DNA of 64,000 bases from WHSW01 sp963781265 (GCA_963781265.1 CAWAFH010000018.1:124001-188000); one strand, 5' to 3'. Shown: positions 15,404 through 24,995, numbered from the stretch's first letter. Made by a program: numbers and translations. The notes: a model not told the origin generated them from the letters alone.

Positions 15404-16870
15404 ATGACCGACCAGCGCCTCGTGATCGTTTCCAACCGAGGGCCGGCGGAGTTCGACGTCGACGCCGACGGCGAGCGCCAGGCACGCCGTGGCGGCGGCG
15501 GCCTGGTCACGGCGCTCTCCGGGTTGGTGGCCAACCGCGGGGCCCTCTGGATCGCCTCGGCGATGACCGCGGAGGACGTCGTCGTCGCCCGCGAGGGGGA
15601 GGGGGGCGCGGTGCGCGTCGAGCTCGACGACGTCACCTATGACGTGCTCATGGTCGAGTCCGACGCCGAGGCCTACGACCGCTTTTACAACGTGATCGCC
15701 AACCCGATCCTCTGGTTCGTCCAGCACTACCTCTGGGACCTCTCGAACGCCCCCGACATTCGCCGCGAGGAGGTCGAGGCCTGGGACAGCGGCTACACGG
15801 TGGTCAACCGCGACATCGCCGAGGCGGTCCTCGGGACGATCGAGGACGAGCCCAAGCCCCTGGTGATGTTTCACGACTACCACCTCTACACGGCGCCGGC
15901 GATCGTCCGCGAGCAGCGGCCGGACGCCTTCCTGCAGCACTTCGTCCACATCCCCTGGTCGCAGCCGGACAGCTGGAGGATCATCCCGGCGCACTGGCGC
16001 GAGGCGATCTATCGCGGGCTGCTCGCCAACGACATCATCGGCTTCCACACCACCGCCTACTGCCGCAACTTCCTGCATTGCTGCACGGAGCTGATGGAGC
16101 TCGAGGTCGACCACGAGCGCGGCGCGGTGATCCACGACGGCCGCGAGACCTGGGTCCGCGCCTATCCGCTCGGGATCGACGCGAAGCGGCTCGAGCGCGC
16201 CGCCGCCTCGGACCAGGTCGCCGAGTTCGAGCGCGAGCTGCTGCGCCGCCGCCGCGAGCACCTGATCATCCGCGTCGACCGCGCCGACCTCTCGAAGAAC
16301 GTCCTCCGCGGGTTCACGGCCTTCGACGTCTTCCTCCAGGAGCACCCGGAGTTCCGCGAGCGGGTCACCTTCATCGCCCACCTGCAGCCCTCGCGCCAGG
16401 ACGTGCCCGAGTACGCCGAGTATCTGGAGCGGATCGAGGCGCTGGTCGCGGTCGTCAACCACCGCCACGGGACCACCGACTGGATGCCGATCGACCTGCG
16501 GATCTACGAGAACTTCCCGGAGGCGGTCGCCCGCTACAAGCACTTCGACCTGCTGATGGTCAACTCGATCTTCGACGGGATGAACCTGGTCGCCAAGGAG
16601 GCGCCGGCGGTCAACACGCGCGACGGCGTCGTGATGCTCTCGGAGAACACGGGCTCGCACGAGGAACTCGGCGACTGCACCCTGACGGTGAACCCGTTCG
16701 ACATCACCGAGCAGGCGGAGACGATCCACCGGGCGCTGACCATGGACGCCGAGGAGCGCCGCCTCCGCGCTTCCCGGCTGCGTGAGATCGTCCGCGAGCG
16801 CGATCCGGGGGTGTGGATCTCCGAGCAGCTCGAGGACATCCGCCTCAAGCGCGAGGCCCGGGAGGGCTGA
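15404..16870 (+). CDS. otsA: GT20 glycosyltransferase, alpha,alpha-trehalose-phosphate synthase-like
   Basis: 488 aa. GT20 signature: LVIVSNRGPAEF at the start, GGGGLVTALSGL, MFHDYHLYTAPAIVR, GFHTTAYCRNFL, VDRADLSKN, and SIFDGMNLVAKEAPAVN near the C-terminus. In classical OtsA the acceptor-side segment reads HIPFPxxExFR; here it is HIPWSQPDSWR, so the sugar-phosphate acceptor may not be glucose 6-phosphate. No phosphatase (OtsB) gene is next to it. Its stop meets the convergent gene inside an 18-bp perfect palindrome. Confidence 0.82.
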   Translation: MTDQRLVIVSNRGPAEFDVDADGERQARRGGGGLVTALSGLVANRGALWIASAMTAEDVVVAREGEGGAVRVELDDVTYDVLMVESDAEAYDRFYNVIANPILWFVQHYLWDLSNAPDIRREEVEAWDSGYTVVNRDIAEAVLGTIEDEPKPLVMFHDYHLYTAPAIVREQRPDAFLQHFVHIPWSQPDSWRIIPAHWREAIYRGLLANDIIGFHTTAYCRNFLHCCTELMELEVDHERGAVIHDGRETWVRAYPLGIDAKRLERAAASDQVAEFERELLRRRREHLIIRVDRADLSKNVLRGFTAFDVFLQEHPEFRERVTFIAHLQPSRQDVPEYAEYLERIEALVAVVNHRHGTTDWMPIDLRIYENFPEAVARYKHFDLLMVNSIFDGMNLVAKEAPAVNTRDGVVMLSENTGSHEELGDCTLTVNPFDITEQAETIHRALTMDAEERRLRASRLREIVRERDPGVWISEQLEDIRLKREAREG

Positions 16871-16876
16871 TCGCGA

Positions 16877-18466
16877 TCAGCCGCGGCGGTGCTCGCCGCG
16901 GCGGCGCAGCTTCACCTTCGCCGTGCGCGAGAAGCCGCGCTCGAAGGGATAGCCGGCTGCCTGGGGGACCAGGGCGCGGAAGCGGTAGCGCTTGGCCCGC
17001 GCGGTCGAGCGCAGCTTGTAGCGGGCGGTGAACTCGCAGTCGGCGTCGGCACGATCGGTGCGGAACACCTGCCAGCGACGCTTGCCGAGGCGCGCCTGGA
17101 CCTTCACGACGCGGTCGAAGCACCCGGGCCCGGGCAGGGCGCCGCTGAAGTGGAGACGGTCGTGGTTGCGGACGCCGTGGTCCGGGGTCACGTCCAGCGT
17201 CGGATGGGCGCTGGCGCGGACGACGAGCCCGTGGTGGGCGAGCACCCGGTCGCCGACCACGAAGTGGACATAGACCTCCCGGCTCGGCCCGGCCGGCAGC
17301 TCGATCGCGAAGGAGCCGTCCGCCGCGGTCGTGGCGGTTGCGCCCACGACGATCGGCTCGCCGGCGAGCAGCACTCGGGTCAGCGCGCAGACCGTCGCCC
17401 CGGCTCCGGCGCCCGGAACCCGCCCACGCACGACGGCGCGCTCGTCGGACGCGACCAGCGCCGAGTCCTCGCCGCGGCCGAAGCCTGCGCTGACCCCCGT
17501 TCCGCCGCCGACCGGTGAGGCGGGGCAGGCGTTGTCGATCCAGACTCGGCGCTGCTCGCAGGCGCGGTTGGGGTAGCCGTCGAGCGCCAGGTCCTCGACG
17601 CAGGCGCTGACGAGGTTGTCGGGCCCGGTGACGAAGGCCGAGCTGGCCGTCGGCACCGCGACCGACTCGGTCGTCGTCGCCGGGCACGGGCTGAGCGCCG
17701 TCGCAAAGCCGTCGACGACCGCGCAGTTGCGGACGTCCGTCGCCAACAACGCTCCGTTGCCCTCGACGTACACCTTGCGGATCCCGCCGCCGACGTCGGC
17801 GGCGGCGAAGCTGAGCCCGCGGATCCCGCGGATCACCCCGGGGTCGAGCAGCGAGCCGCCCGCGAGCGCCATCCGCGGCGCCGCGCGGTCCTCGGTGCGC
17901 AGGTAGACGCCGCGGACGTAGGCGTGGGCGGCGTCGCCGGCGGCGCGGCCGCAGGGCTGTCCGGCGCCGGGGGCGACGCACCGCAGCCAGCTGTGGAACT
18001 GGGTGAACTCACCCTGGATCGAGTGGACGCGAAAGTCGCTGTGCTCGGCGCCGAAGCCGACCAGCTCGCCGGTCGGACGGGTGACGACGAGCTCGCCGTG
18101 GTGGCCGGCCTGGTAGGTGAGGCTCGCGTTGGCCTGCACGTCTGTGAACACGGTTCCGGCGGGCGCCCGCCAGACCCAGGCGCCGAAATGCCAGAGGCCG
18201 GTGCCGTCGGCGTCGTGGAAGGCCTGCAGGCCGGAGTCCGTCCCGCAGAGCGCGCGGGCCCGGTAGTGGTCGGAGCTGCGCTCCCAGCTCGCCTCCGAGT
18301 TCGGGGTCACGGAGCTGCACTGGGTGACGACGTAGTTGCCCGCCTCGGCCGGTCGCGCCAGCGTCAGAACGGTCGCCGCGGCGACCAGAAGCGCGATCGC
18401 GAGCCGCTGCCGGCGGCTCAGCCGCCTCGGTCCGCTGAAGGTCTGGGTCGGTTGGCGAGCGGGCAT
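16877..18466 (-). CDS. Secreted protein of unknown function
   Basis: 529 aa. N-terminal basic stretch and signal peptide (RLAIALLVAAATVLTLARPAEA), then GNYVVTQCSSVTP at the mature N-terminus. Many Cys (paired, likely disulfides) and a predominantly beta composition; the middle reads like a lectin/concanavalin-type wall (FHSWLRCVAPG, RGVYLRTEDRAAPRM) and the C-terminal third like Ig or carbohydrate-binding beta sandwiches. It resembles large families of uncharacterised secreted proteins that I associate with Thermoleophilia; no enzyme motif is seen. A GAGGAGG ribosome-binding site precedes the ATG. It follows the Pro-rich anchored protein by 10 bp, so the two likely form an operon. Confidence 0.75.
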   Translation of the reverse strand: MPARQPTQTFSGPRRLSRRQRLAIALLVAAATVLTLARPAEAGNYVVTQCSSVTPNSEASWERSSDHYRARALCGTDSGLQAFHDADGTGLWHFGAWVWRAPAGTVFTDVQANASLTYQAGHHGELVVTRPTGELVGFGAEHSDFRVHSIQGEFTQFHSWLRCVAPGAGQPCGRAAGDAAHAYVRGVYLRTEDRAAPRMALAGGSLLDPGVIRGIRGLSFAAADVGGGIRKVYVEGNGALLATDVRNCAVVDGFATALSPCPATTTESVAVPTASSAFVTGPDNLVSACVEDLALDGYPNRACEQRRVWIDNACPASPVGGGTGVSAGFGRGEDSALVASDERAVVRGRVPGAGAGATVCALTRVLLAGEPIVVGATATTAADGSFAIELPAGPSREVYVHFVVGDRVLAHHGLVVRASAHPTLDVTPDHGVRNHDRLHFSGALPGPGCFDRVVKVQARLGKRRWQVFRTDRADADCEFTARYKLRSTARAKRYRFRALVPQAAGYPFERGFSRTAKVKLRRRGEHRRG

Positions 18467-18476
18467 GTCCCTCCTC

Positions 18477-18998
18477 TCAGCGCTCGAAGCCGAACTGGCT
18501 CGGAGCGGGTGGTGGATCGCGGTCGCCGTGATCGGCGGGTGGCGCGGGCGGGGGAGGGGGATCGGGCGGCTCCGGCGAGGCGGGTGGCGGCGCCTCGGGA
18601 GCAGCGGCCGGGGCGGGCGCCGCAGGCGCGGCGGCGGGTGCGGCCGGGGCCGGCGGAGGTGGCGGCGCCGTGACCACGGCCGGGGTTGGCTCGCGCCCGG
18701 AACTCGATCGGTGCGACGGCGCCTGGGGCTGCGGGCGCCGATAGCGGGCCGGCCGCGGCGGCTCGCCCGTGGCAGGTGTCGTGTGGCGGCGCCGTTCCCC
18801 GCCGCCTGCCGTCCGTGGCTCGACCGGGGCGTAGGCGTACGCGCCGGTGGTCCCGCCGGTGAGCCCGACGTCGTCGGGCAGCGGCTGCGGCCGCGGTGCC
18901 GCGAGCAGCCGGGGGATGATCGCGATCAGCGCCGCGGCGCCGATGAGGCCGGCGGTGAGGCGCCCGACCTTGCTCCAGCGGATGCGAGTGCGGTCCAT
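18477..18998 (-). CDS. Membrane-anchored Pro/Ala-rich protein, unknown
   Basis: 173 aa. Residues 11-34 form one membrane anchor (VGRLTAGLIGAAALIAIIPRLL); the rest is low-complexity Pro/Ala with a basic middle, likely an extended cell-wall-spanning region. No catalytic domain. Ten bases before the large secreted protein on the same strand, which it may help to hold at the surface (inference). Confidence 0.6.
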   Translation of the reverse strand: MDRTRIRWSKVGRLTAGLIGAAALIAIIPRLLAAPRPQPLPDDVGLTGGTTGAYAYAPVEPRTAGGGERRRHTTPATGEPPRPARYRRPQPQAPSHRSSSGREPTPAVVTAPPPPPAPAAPAAAPAAPAPAAAPEAPPPASPEPPDPPPPPAPPADHGDRDPPPAPSQFGFER

Positions 18999-19057
18999 TC
19001 GCGGCCTACAAGCCCACCGCGATGGCAGATGCCCCCCGCTATAGTCCTGCGCCGCCC

Positions 19058-19672
<615 letters not shown>

Positions 19673-19772
19673 CCCGCAGCTTCCGCCTTTTTCGTCCCCG
19701 CGGGGGGCGAGAACGCGCCGATCGCGGTCTTAGACTGATGTCGATCAAGAAATTCTCGAGAGAGGGCTGACT

Positions 19773-20237
19773 GTGGCAGCAAGCAACATGAACGTGGTGG
19801 TCATCACCGGCAACCTGACCCGTGACCCGGAGCTGCGGACGACCGGCAGCGGGATGGCGGTCTGCGACATGAGGGTCGCGGTCAACTCCCGTCGCAAGGA
19901 CGCCAGCGGCGAGTGGGTAGACAAGCCCAACTACTTCGATGTCACCGTGTTCGGCGCGCAGGGCGAGAACTGCTCGACCTACCTCTCCAAGGGTCGCCCA
20001 GTGGCGGTCGAGGGCCGGCTGGACTGGCGCGAGTGGGAGGCGAAGGACGGCTCTGGCAAGCGCCAGGCAGTCTCGATCATCGCCAACTCGGTCCAGTTCC
20101 TCGGTAGCCGCGACGGCGGTGGCGAGAGCGGTGGCACCCGCTTCAACGCCCAGTCCGACGTCCCCGCGGACACCTCGGACTTCGACTCGCCCGAGCCGGC
20201 GGCTGTAGGCGCCTCCGACGACGACATCCCGTTCTGA
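19773..20237 (+). CDS. ssb: Single-stranded DNA-binding protein
   Basis: 154 aa with OB fold (NVVVITGNLTRDPELRTT, NYFDVTVFGAQGENC, GRLDWREWEAKDGSGKRQAV), a Gly/Asp-rich linker and the canonical acidic tip DDDIPF that recruits partner proteins. AGAGGG just upstream favours the GTG at 19773; an ATG at 19788 is possible. Protects single-stranded DNA in replication and repair. Confidence 0.95.
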   Translation: MAASNMNVVVITGNLTRDPELRTTGSGMAVCDMRVAVNSRRKDASGEWVDKPNYFDVTVFGAQGENCSTYLSKGRPVAVEGRLDWREWEAKDGSGKRQAVSIIANSVQFLGSRDGGGESGGTRFNAQSDVPADTSDFDSPEPAAVGASDDDIPF

Positions 20238-20275
20238 GCGGCGATAGCCGTCGCGGGGCGGCGTCATCGGTCGCT

Positions 20276-20310
20276 CGTGTGCTTGGGCACACGTCGCTTC
20301 CTGTTTCCTT
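20276..20310 (+). terminator. Intrinsic terminator-like hairpin after ssb
   Basis: Perfect stem CGTGTGC/GCACACG (20276-20282 and 20287-20293) with a TTGG loop, then a T/C-rich stretch (CTTCCTGTTTCCTT). It separates rpsF-ssb from rpsR-rplI. Confidence 0.5.
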
Positions 20311-20390
20311 GCCCCGCTCGGCTCTCGCCACTCAGCGGCGGCTTGGCCGACGTGCGCCTCCGCACGGCGCGAAGTGGCGGGGCGTAGCTA

Positions 20391-20396
20391 GAATCA
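20391..20396 (+). promoter_or_regulatory. -10 hexamer TAGAAT of rpsR-rplI
   Basis: TAGAAT about 70 nt upstream of the rpsR start, giving a leader in which a ribosome-binding site (GAGGAG) is present. A short frame MKSFIENEERA in the leader ends in TGATG overlapping the rpsR start. Confidence 0.35.
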
Positions 20397-20469
20397 CGCA
20401 TCTGCGTCGCCGTCGTGCGGCGCGTTTGCACGAAATGAAGAGCTTTATCGAGAACGAGGAGCGCGCCTG

Positions 20470-20760
20470 ATGGCCCGCAAGCAGCGAGCGCAGCCGACCC
20501 AGACCGGCGGCCCGGCCGGCGGTGGGCGCCGTCGTGGTGGCCGCATGGGCGACCGCTACCGGCCCCGCAAGTACACGCGGATCAACGTCGAGGACATCGA
20601 CTACAAGGACCTGACCACGCTGCGGCGGTTCATCTCGGACCGCGGCAAGGTGCGCTCGCGCCGGGTGACCGGGCTCTCGCGGCGCCACCAGCAGCAGCTC
20701 GGGCTGGCGATCCGCCGCGCCCGCGAGCTGGCGCTGCTGCCGTACGTCGGCGAGCGGTAG
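20470..20760 (+). CDS. rpsR: 30S ribosomal protein S18
   Basis: 96 aa. The conserved core YRPRKYTRINVEDIDYKD, LRRFISDRGKVRSRRVTG and RHQQQLGLAIRRARELALLPY is complete, preceded by a basic Gly-rich tail. No cysteine in the N-terminal zinc-binding positions, so it is a zinc-independent (C-minus) form. ATG start, GAGGAG 9 nt upstream. Six bases before rplI. Confidence 0.96.
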   Translation: MARKQRAQPTQTGGPAGGGRRRGGRMGDRYRPRKYTRINVEDIDYKDLTTLRRFISDRGKVRSRRVTGLSRRHQQQLGLAIRRARELALLPYVGER

Positions 20761-20766
20761 GCGGCC

Positions 20767-21219
20767 ATGGCCCAGGCGATCCTGCTCAAGGACGTTGAGA
20801 GCCTCGGCGAGGCCGGCGACGCCGTCGATGTCTCGCCCGGCTACCTGCGCAACTACCTGGTCCCGCGCAAGCTGGCCCAGCCGGCGACCGACCGCTCGCT
20901 CGAGGAGGCTCGCCGCCGCCACGAGGCCGCCGAGCAGGCCGCCCGCGAGGCCGCGGCGCGCGCCGGCGAGACCGCCGCGCTGCTCTCGAAGACCGTGCTC
21001 ACGATCCAGCACCGCGCCGGCGAGGACGGCAAGCTCTACGGCTCCGTCACGAGCGCGGAGATCGCCGACGCGATCGCCGACGCCCGCGGGCTCAAGGTGG
21101 ATCGCAAGAAGATCCGGCTCGAGGACCCGATCCGCGAGATCGGCACCTACATGGTCGACGTCGAGCTTCCCGGGGGCGCCACCGCCTCGGTGAAGACGAT
21201 CGTCGCCGAACAGAAGTAA
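20767..21219 (+). CDS. rplI: 50S ribosomal protein L9
   Basis: 150 aa, normal length. N-terminal RNA-binding domain (AQAILLKDVESLGEAGDAVDVSPGY split by the usual VKVxxGYxRNYL-like PGYLRNYLVPRKLA), long connecting helix rich in Ala/Glu/Arg, and C-terminal domain (GKLYGSVTSAEIADAI). Last gene of the ribosomal group. Confidence 0.96.
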   Translation: MAQAILLKDVESLGEAGDAVDVSPGYLRNYLVPRKLAQPATDRSLEEARRRHEAAEQAAREAAARAGETAALLSKTVLTIQHRAGEDGKLYGSVTSAEIADAIADARGLKVDRKKIRLEDPIREIGTYMVDVELPGGATASVKTIVAEQK

Positions 21220-21379
21220 CCCCGCCCGGCCGGTAGTCAAACCGGGGCTCGGCGGAGGTGCCCGGCGCGTGACGGCCGGCGCAATTTCGCGACCGTGCGC
21301 GACGTCACGCAATCGGCGGCCGCTCACTCGACATACTGCTCAGCGTTCCCGCCCCCAAGCACGCACGGAGGCCGCGTCG

Positions 21380-22805
21380 ATGAGCCGTCCTATCCAGCCG
21401 AACACCACCCTCACGATCGCCGCCGCCTGCTTGGCGACGGCGATGCTGATGCTCGACATCAGCGTCATCAACACGGCGCTGTCGGATATCGCCAGCGGGC
21501 TCGACACCGGGCTCAGCGGGCTTCAGTGGCTGGTCGACGCGTACACGATCCCGCTCGCGGCGACGGTTCTCACCGCGGGGGCGATCGCTGACCGGCTCGG
21601 TCGTCGCCGGCTGTTCATCATCGGCCTGGCGATCTTCACGGTCAGCTCGGCGCTGTGCGGCGCGGCCGGCGGGATCGAGGTGCTGGTCGGCTCGCGGGCG
21701 ATCCAGGGGCTGGGCGCGTCGATGATGTTCGCGACCGCGCTGGCGCTGATCTCGCAGGTCACCCCCGACCGCGAGAGCAGGACCAAGGCGCTGGCCGCCT
21801 ACGGAGCGGCGATCGGCGCCTCGTTCGCGCTCGGCCCGTTCATCGGCGGCGGCCTCACCGAGCTGTTCGGGTGGCGGGCGATCTTCCTCGTCAACGTGCC
21901 GATCGGCGCCGCCGTGCTGTGGATCACCTACCGGTCGGTCGCCGAGGGCCGCGACCCGACCCCGCGCCGGATCGACGTGCCCGGGCAGCTGACCCTGATC
22001 GGCGGGCTCTTCCTGCTCGTGCTGGCGTTGCTGCGCGGCAACGACGAGGGCTGGGGCAGTGCCGGGATCGTCGCGGCGCTCGCCGGTGCGGCGACCTTCC
22101 TGATCGCCTTCGTCGTGATCGAGCAGCGCTCGCGCGAGCCGATGCTGCCGCTGCGGCTGCTGGGCGACCGTCGCTTCGCCGGCGCCCAGGTGGCGGTGTT
22201 CGCGATCGCGGCGTCGTTCTTTGCCGTCTTCCTCTACCTCACGCTCTATCTGCAGACGGTGCTCGGCATGTCCCCGATCGAGACCGGGCTCGTATATCTG
22301 CCGGGGACCTTCCTCGTCTTCGTCGTCTCCGGGATGACGGCGCAGCTGGGCGCCAACTCCTCGCCGGCGAGGATCGCCTGCATCGGGCTCGGCGCTCGTC
22401 GCCGTAGGCCTCGTGCTGACGTTGTTCGCGGGCGTCGGCTCCTCCTGGACCGTCTTGCTCCCAGGCCTGCTGGTCACGAGCGTCGGCACCGGGCTGTTCA
22501 ACCCGACCGGCAGCGCGCTCGCCCTCAACGCGCTGCCGGCCGAGCAGAGCGGGCTCGCAGCGGGCGCCAACGACACGTTCCGCCAAACCGGCGTCGCGGT
22601 CGGGATCGCCGCCCTCGGGACCCTGGTCCCGGCGGACGCGGCGCTCGGTGGCGACCTCCAGGCCTACGTGGACGGCCTCCACCACGCGCTGATCGCCAGC
22701 GCCGTGCTGGCGGCGGCGGGAGCGATCACCACCGCCTGGCTGCTGCTGCGGCCGGCCGAGCAGGAGTCCGAGGTCGAGGTCGAGGTCGCGCCCGAGACCG
22801 CCTAG
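21380..22805 (+). CDS. MFS drug exporter, DHA2/EmrB-QacA type (apparent +1 frameshift near 22391)
   Basis: Multi-helix proton-driven exporter. First frame: LDISVINTALSDIA in helix 1 (DHA2 motif D1), LADRLGRR-like AGAIADRLGRRRLF (motif A) and ALGPFIGGGL (motif C). The frame is lost after ARIACIGLG and resumes as ALVAVGLVLTLFAG; removing one G at 22391-22392 restores 475 codons ending in an acidic tail (ESEVEVEVAPETA). Fourteen helices are then predicted, as in the family. ATG start with GGAGG 9 nt upstream. Either a sequencing error or a recently broken gene. Confidence 0.82.
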
Positions 22806-22898
22806 GGGCCTCCGCCCCGTCTCTCGCTTCGTGGTGTGCTCCTTGGGAGTACCGCTTTGCATGGGAGCGATACTTCTCGGTGAGAGGCATCGACGCTG

Positions 22899-23300
22899 AT
22901 GGCACAGAAGAAGGTCGAGACCGCACGGGCTCTCTACGAGGGCTTCAGCCGGCGGGACCGCGATGCGATCATCGAACTCCTCGACCACGACTTCGTTGCG
23001 GACATGTCGCGTTCGGTCGGTCCGGAAAAGGGCCTCTACGAGGGGGCTGCGGGACTCGATCGACTTCTCGACGCTTATTGGCAGGCGCTGGCGACGTTCG
23101 TGATCACTCCGACCGAGATGATTGAGCGTCGTGATGCCGTAGTCGTAGCCACGAAAGGTCGCGGTGTCGGTCGCGCGAGCGGCGTCGAGGTCAACGCGCG
23201 GGCTGCTCATCTCCTCGACTTTCGAGGCGGGAAGCTGGTCAGATGGACAGCGTTTCAAACACTCGCGGATGCGCTTCAGGCTGCGCCCGCGTCTGAGTAG
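22899..23300 (+). CDS. NTF2-fold/SnoaL-like protein
   Basis: 133 aa, one NTF2-like alpha+beta cone (ARALYEGFSRRDRDAIIELL, then beta strands ending LLDFRGGKLVRWTAFQT). Such proteins are small hydrolases, isomerases or binding proteins; no catalytic residue assignment is possible. Codons are visibly less GC-rich than those of neighbours, as for the next gene, suggesting transfer. Its stop codon overlaps a short hairpin sequence (23296-23318) that recurs at 23815. Confidence 0.75.
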   Translation: MAQKKVETARALYEGFSRRDRDAIIELLDHDFVADMSRSVGPEKGLYEGAAGLDRLLDAYWQALATFVITPTEMIERRDAVVVATKGRGVGRASGVEVNARAAHLLDFRGGKLVRWTAFQTLADALQAAPASE

Positions 23301-23403
23301 CGCTTTGGACGAAAGGCGGGTTCGCTCGCGCCGGGGACGGCCATTGCCATTGGGGCCGGGCCGTGAGAGTGTCGGCCGGCACACCAACGAACAGGAGGTA
23401 GCG

Positions 23404-23799
23404 ATGGGAGCAGACGAAAACGCGGCGGTTGTGCGGCGCGGCTACGAGGCTTTCAACGCGGGCGACATCAACGCGCTCAACGAGATGTTCGACGAGAGCG
23501 CCGTCTGGCACGCGCCGGGTCACACCTCGCTGGCGGGCGACCACGAGGGTCGCGAGGCGACCTTCGCCTACCTGGGCCGGCTAGGACAGGAGACCGCGGG
23601 GACGTTCCGGGCCGAGCTGGGGCACCTGCTCGCGGATGACGACGACTACGTGGTCGGCGTTCAGCGCAGCCGCGCGGAGCGAGACGGCAAGCGCCTGGAC
23701 GTTGGCAACTGCATTGTGTTCAGGCTCGACGACGGTCGGGTTGTTGAGGTTTGGGAGCACTTTGACGATCTTTACGTTTGGGACGAGTTTTGGTCGTAG
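23404..23799 (+). CDS. NTF2-fold/SnoaL-like protein
   Basis: 131 aa. Pattern RRGYEAFNAGDINALNEMF, WHAPGHTSLAGDHEGREA, then FRLDDGRVVEVWEHF, typical of the ketosteroid-isomerase-like group. Strong GGAGG before the ATG. Second of a pair with the gene at 22899. The 3' end (GTTTGGGAGCACTTTGACG) is far less GC-rich than normal here. Function unknown. Confidence 0.78.
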   Translation: MGADENAAVVRRGYEAFNAGDINALNEMFDESAVWHAPGHTSLAGDHEGREATFAYLGRLGQETAGTFRAELGHLLADDDDYVVGVQRSRAERDGKRLDVGNCIVFRLDDGRVVEVWEHFDDLYVWDEFWS

Positions 23800-23818
23800 C
23801 CCCGTCGGCGCGGGAGTA

Positions 23819-24172
23819 GCGCTTCGGACGAAAAGCGACTCAGTCAGATCGGGGCGGTCACGAATCGCCGGACAATGCAGGGAACCGGCGCCGCGACCTC
23901 CTTGCCACCTGCATAGTCGGCGGCTAGGGTGCGCAAACAGAGAGGGGCCGCTTCCAGAAAGCGACCCCTCGGGGCGAGATTGCGCGGTTCCCTCTTGGCC
24001 TGAGGGCGACCGCGTTTTCTCATCTCCGAGAGTAAGCAGTTTTCGGGCGCATCCATCCCCCTGACGGGTGAAGAGAGCGCAAACTCCGCGAAGGGGTGCG
24101 GGGATTTAGCCTGCTCACAGCGAAATTCGCGCAAACAGCCGGTGCGCGAGTGTCGCTTTTCGTCCGAAGCGC
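23819..24172. mobile_element. MITE-like element with perfect 21-bp terminal inverted repeats
   Basis: 23819-23839 and 24152-24172 are exact inverted copies (GCGCTTCGGACGAAAAGCGA plus C). Between them lie ~312 bp without a recognised gene, containing a strong internal hairpin (23942-23970). A near copy of the terminal sequence (AGTAGCGCTTTGGACGAAAG) follows the NTF2 gene ending at 23300. No transposase is present, so if mobile it would be non-autonomous. A 96-codon minus-strand frame inside has no recognisable product. The remaining 24173-24375 shows nothing I can identify. Confidence 0.45.
23942..23970. terminator. Hairpin, possible terminator
   Basis: Arms 23942-23953 and 23959-23970 pair at 11 of 12 positions (GAGGGGCCGCTT against AAGCGACCCCTC) around a 5-nt loop. 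It lies between the NTF2 pair and the convergent hydrolase gene and inside the 21-bp inverted repeats. Confidence 0.4.
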
Positions 24173-24375
24173 GCTCACGCTCCGGCGGTGAGTGGATAAC
24201 TGCTCCGGTGCCTGGGCCTCGCCGAAGAGCGGGTTACTGGGCCATAGCGCGAGGAAACCGCCTGTCGAGACTCGGGCCTGTGCTGGGACTCACGTCCGTC
24301 ACTGATTTGTTGCGCATTCCACGCAAAGCGGTACCTCGCGACACATCGCTAAACGAGCAGACCGTCGCCGCTTGC

Positions 24376-24987
24376 CTAGCCGGTCACGGTCGCGAGCCAG
24401 CGCTCGACCGCCGGCCCGACGTCGTCGACTCCCGCCTTCAGCGAGTGGTTGCCGGCGACGCGGACCACCTCGTGGCCCGGCCCCGCGGTCGGCATGCCGA
24501 ACGGGTCCCTGTCGCCCTGGATCACGAGCACGGGCAGCTCGACCGCGTCGAGCTCGCCCTGGCGGGACTTGGTGGGGTCGTCGGCCTTGCCGGGCGGATG
24601 CACCGGGAAGGCGAGGCAGAGCACGGCGGCGGCGCCCGCCTCGGCCGCGGTGCGGCACGCGACCCGCGCGCTCATCGAGCGCCCGCCCGCGATCAGCGGC
24701 TCGGCGATCGTGCCGCGCTCGCGCAGCGCCGCGATCACCGCGAGCCAGGCGGTGTCGAGCTGGCCCGCCGGCGCCGGGGCCTTGCGGCCGGCGACGCGGT
24801 AGGGCTGTTCGACCAGGACGACGGTCAGGCCGGCGGCGCTCGCGACCCCGGCGGCGGCCACGATGTCGACCGCCTCGACCCCGCCGCCCGCACCGTGACC
24901 GAGCGCCAGGGTGCCGCGCGGCTTCGCCGCGGCCAGGACGTGGGCGCGTGCCGGACCGTGCGGAGTGTCGATCTCGATCGGGTCCAT
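24376..24987 (-). CDS. Alpha/beta hydrolase, TEX30/KANL3-like
   Basis: 203 aa. Small hydrolase with LALGHGAGGGVEAVD (oxyanion region), nucleophile elbow GGRSMSARVA (Ser), Asp in IQGDRDPFG and His in VAGNHSLK. Preceded on the minus strand by TATCGT 8 nt before the ATG. Substrate unknown; relatives are dienelactone-hydrolase-like esterases. Divergent from dnaB. Confidence 0.82.
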   Translation of the reverse strand: MDPIEIDTPHGPARAHVLAAAKPRGTLALGHGAGGGVEAVDIVAAAGVASAAGLTVVLVEQPYRVAGRKAPAPAGQLDTAWLAVIAALRERGTIAEPLIAGGRSMSARVACRTAAEAGAAAVLCLAFPVHPPGKADDPTKSRQGELDAVELPVLVIQGDRDPFGMPTAGPGHEVVRVAGNHSLKAGVDDVGPAVERWLATVTG

Positions 24988-24995
24988 CGGGCGCG

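Noticed and set aside
16865..16882. Perfect 18-bp palindrome at the convergent ends of the GT20 and secreted-protein genes
   Set aside because: It is formed by the two facing stop codons plus flanking codons and has no loop, so it is a poor terminator and may be incidental.
20434..20470. Possible leader peptide MKSFIENEERA before rpsR
   Set aside because: Only eleven codons, no own ribosome-binding site and no attenuator structure visible; kept as a remark only.
23844..24134. 96-codon minus-strand frame inside the inverted-repeat element
   Set aside because: No recognisable family, codon use is not like the genome, and the strong hairpin falls inside it; not supported as a gene.
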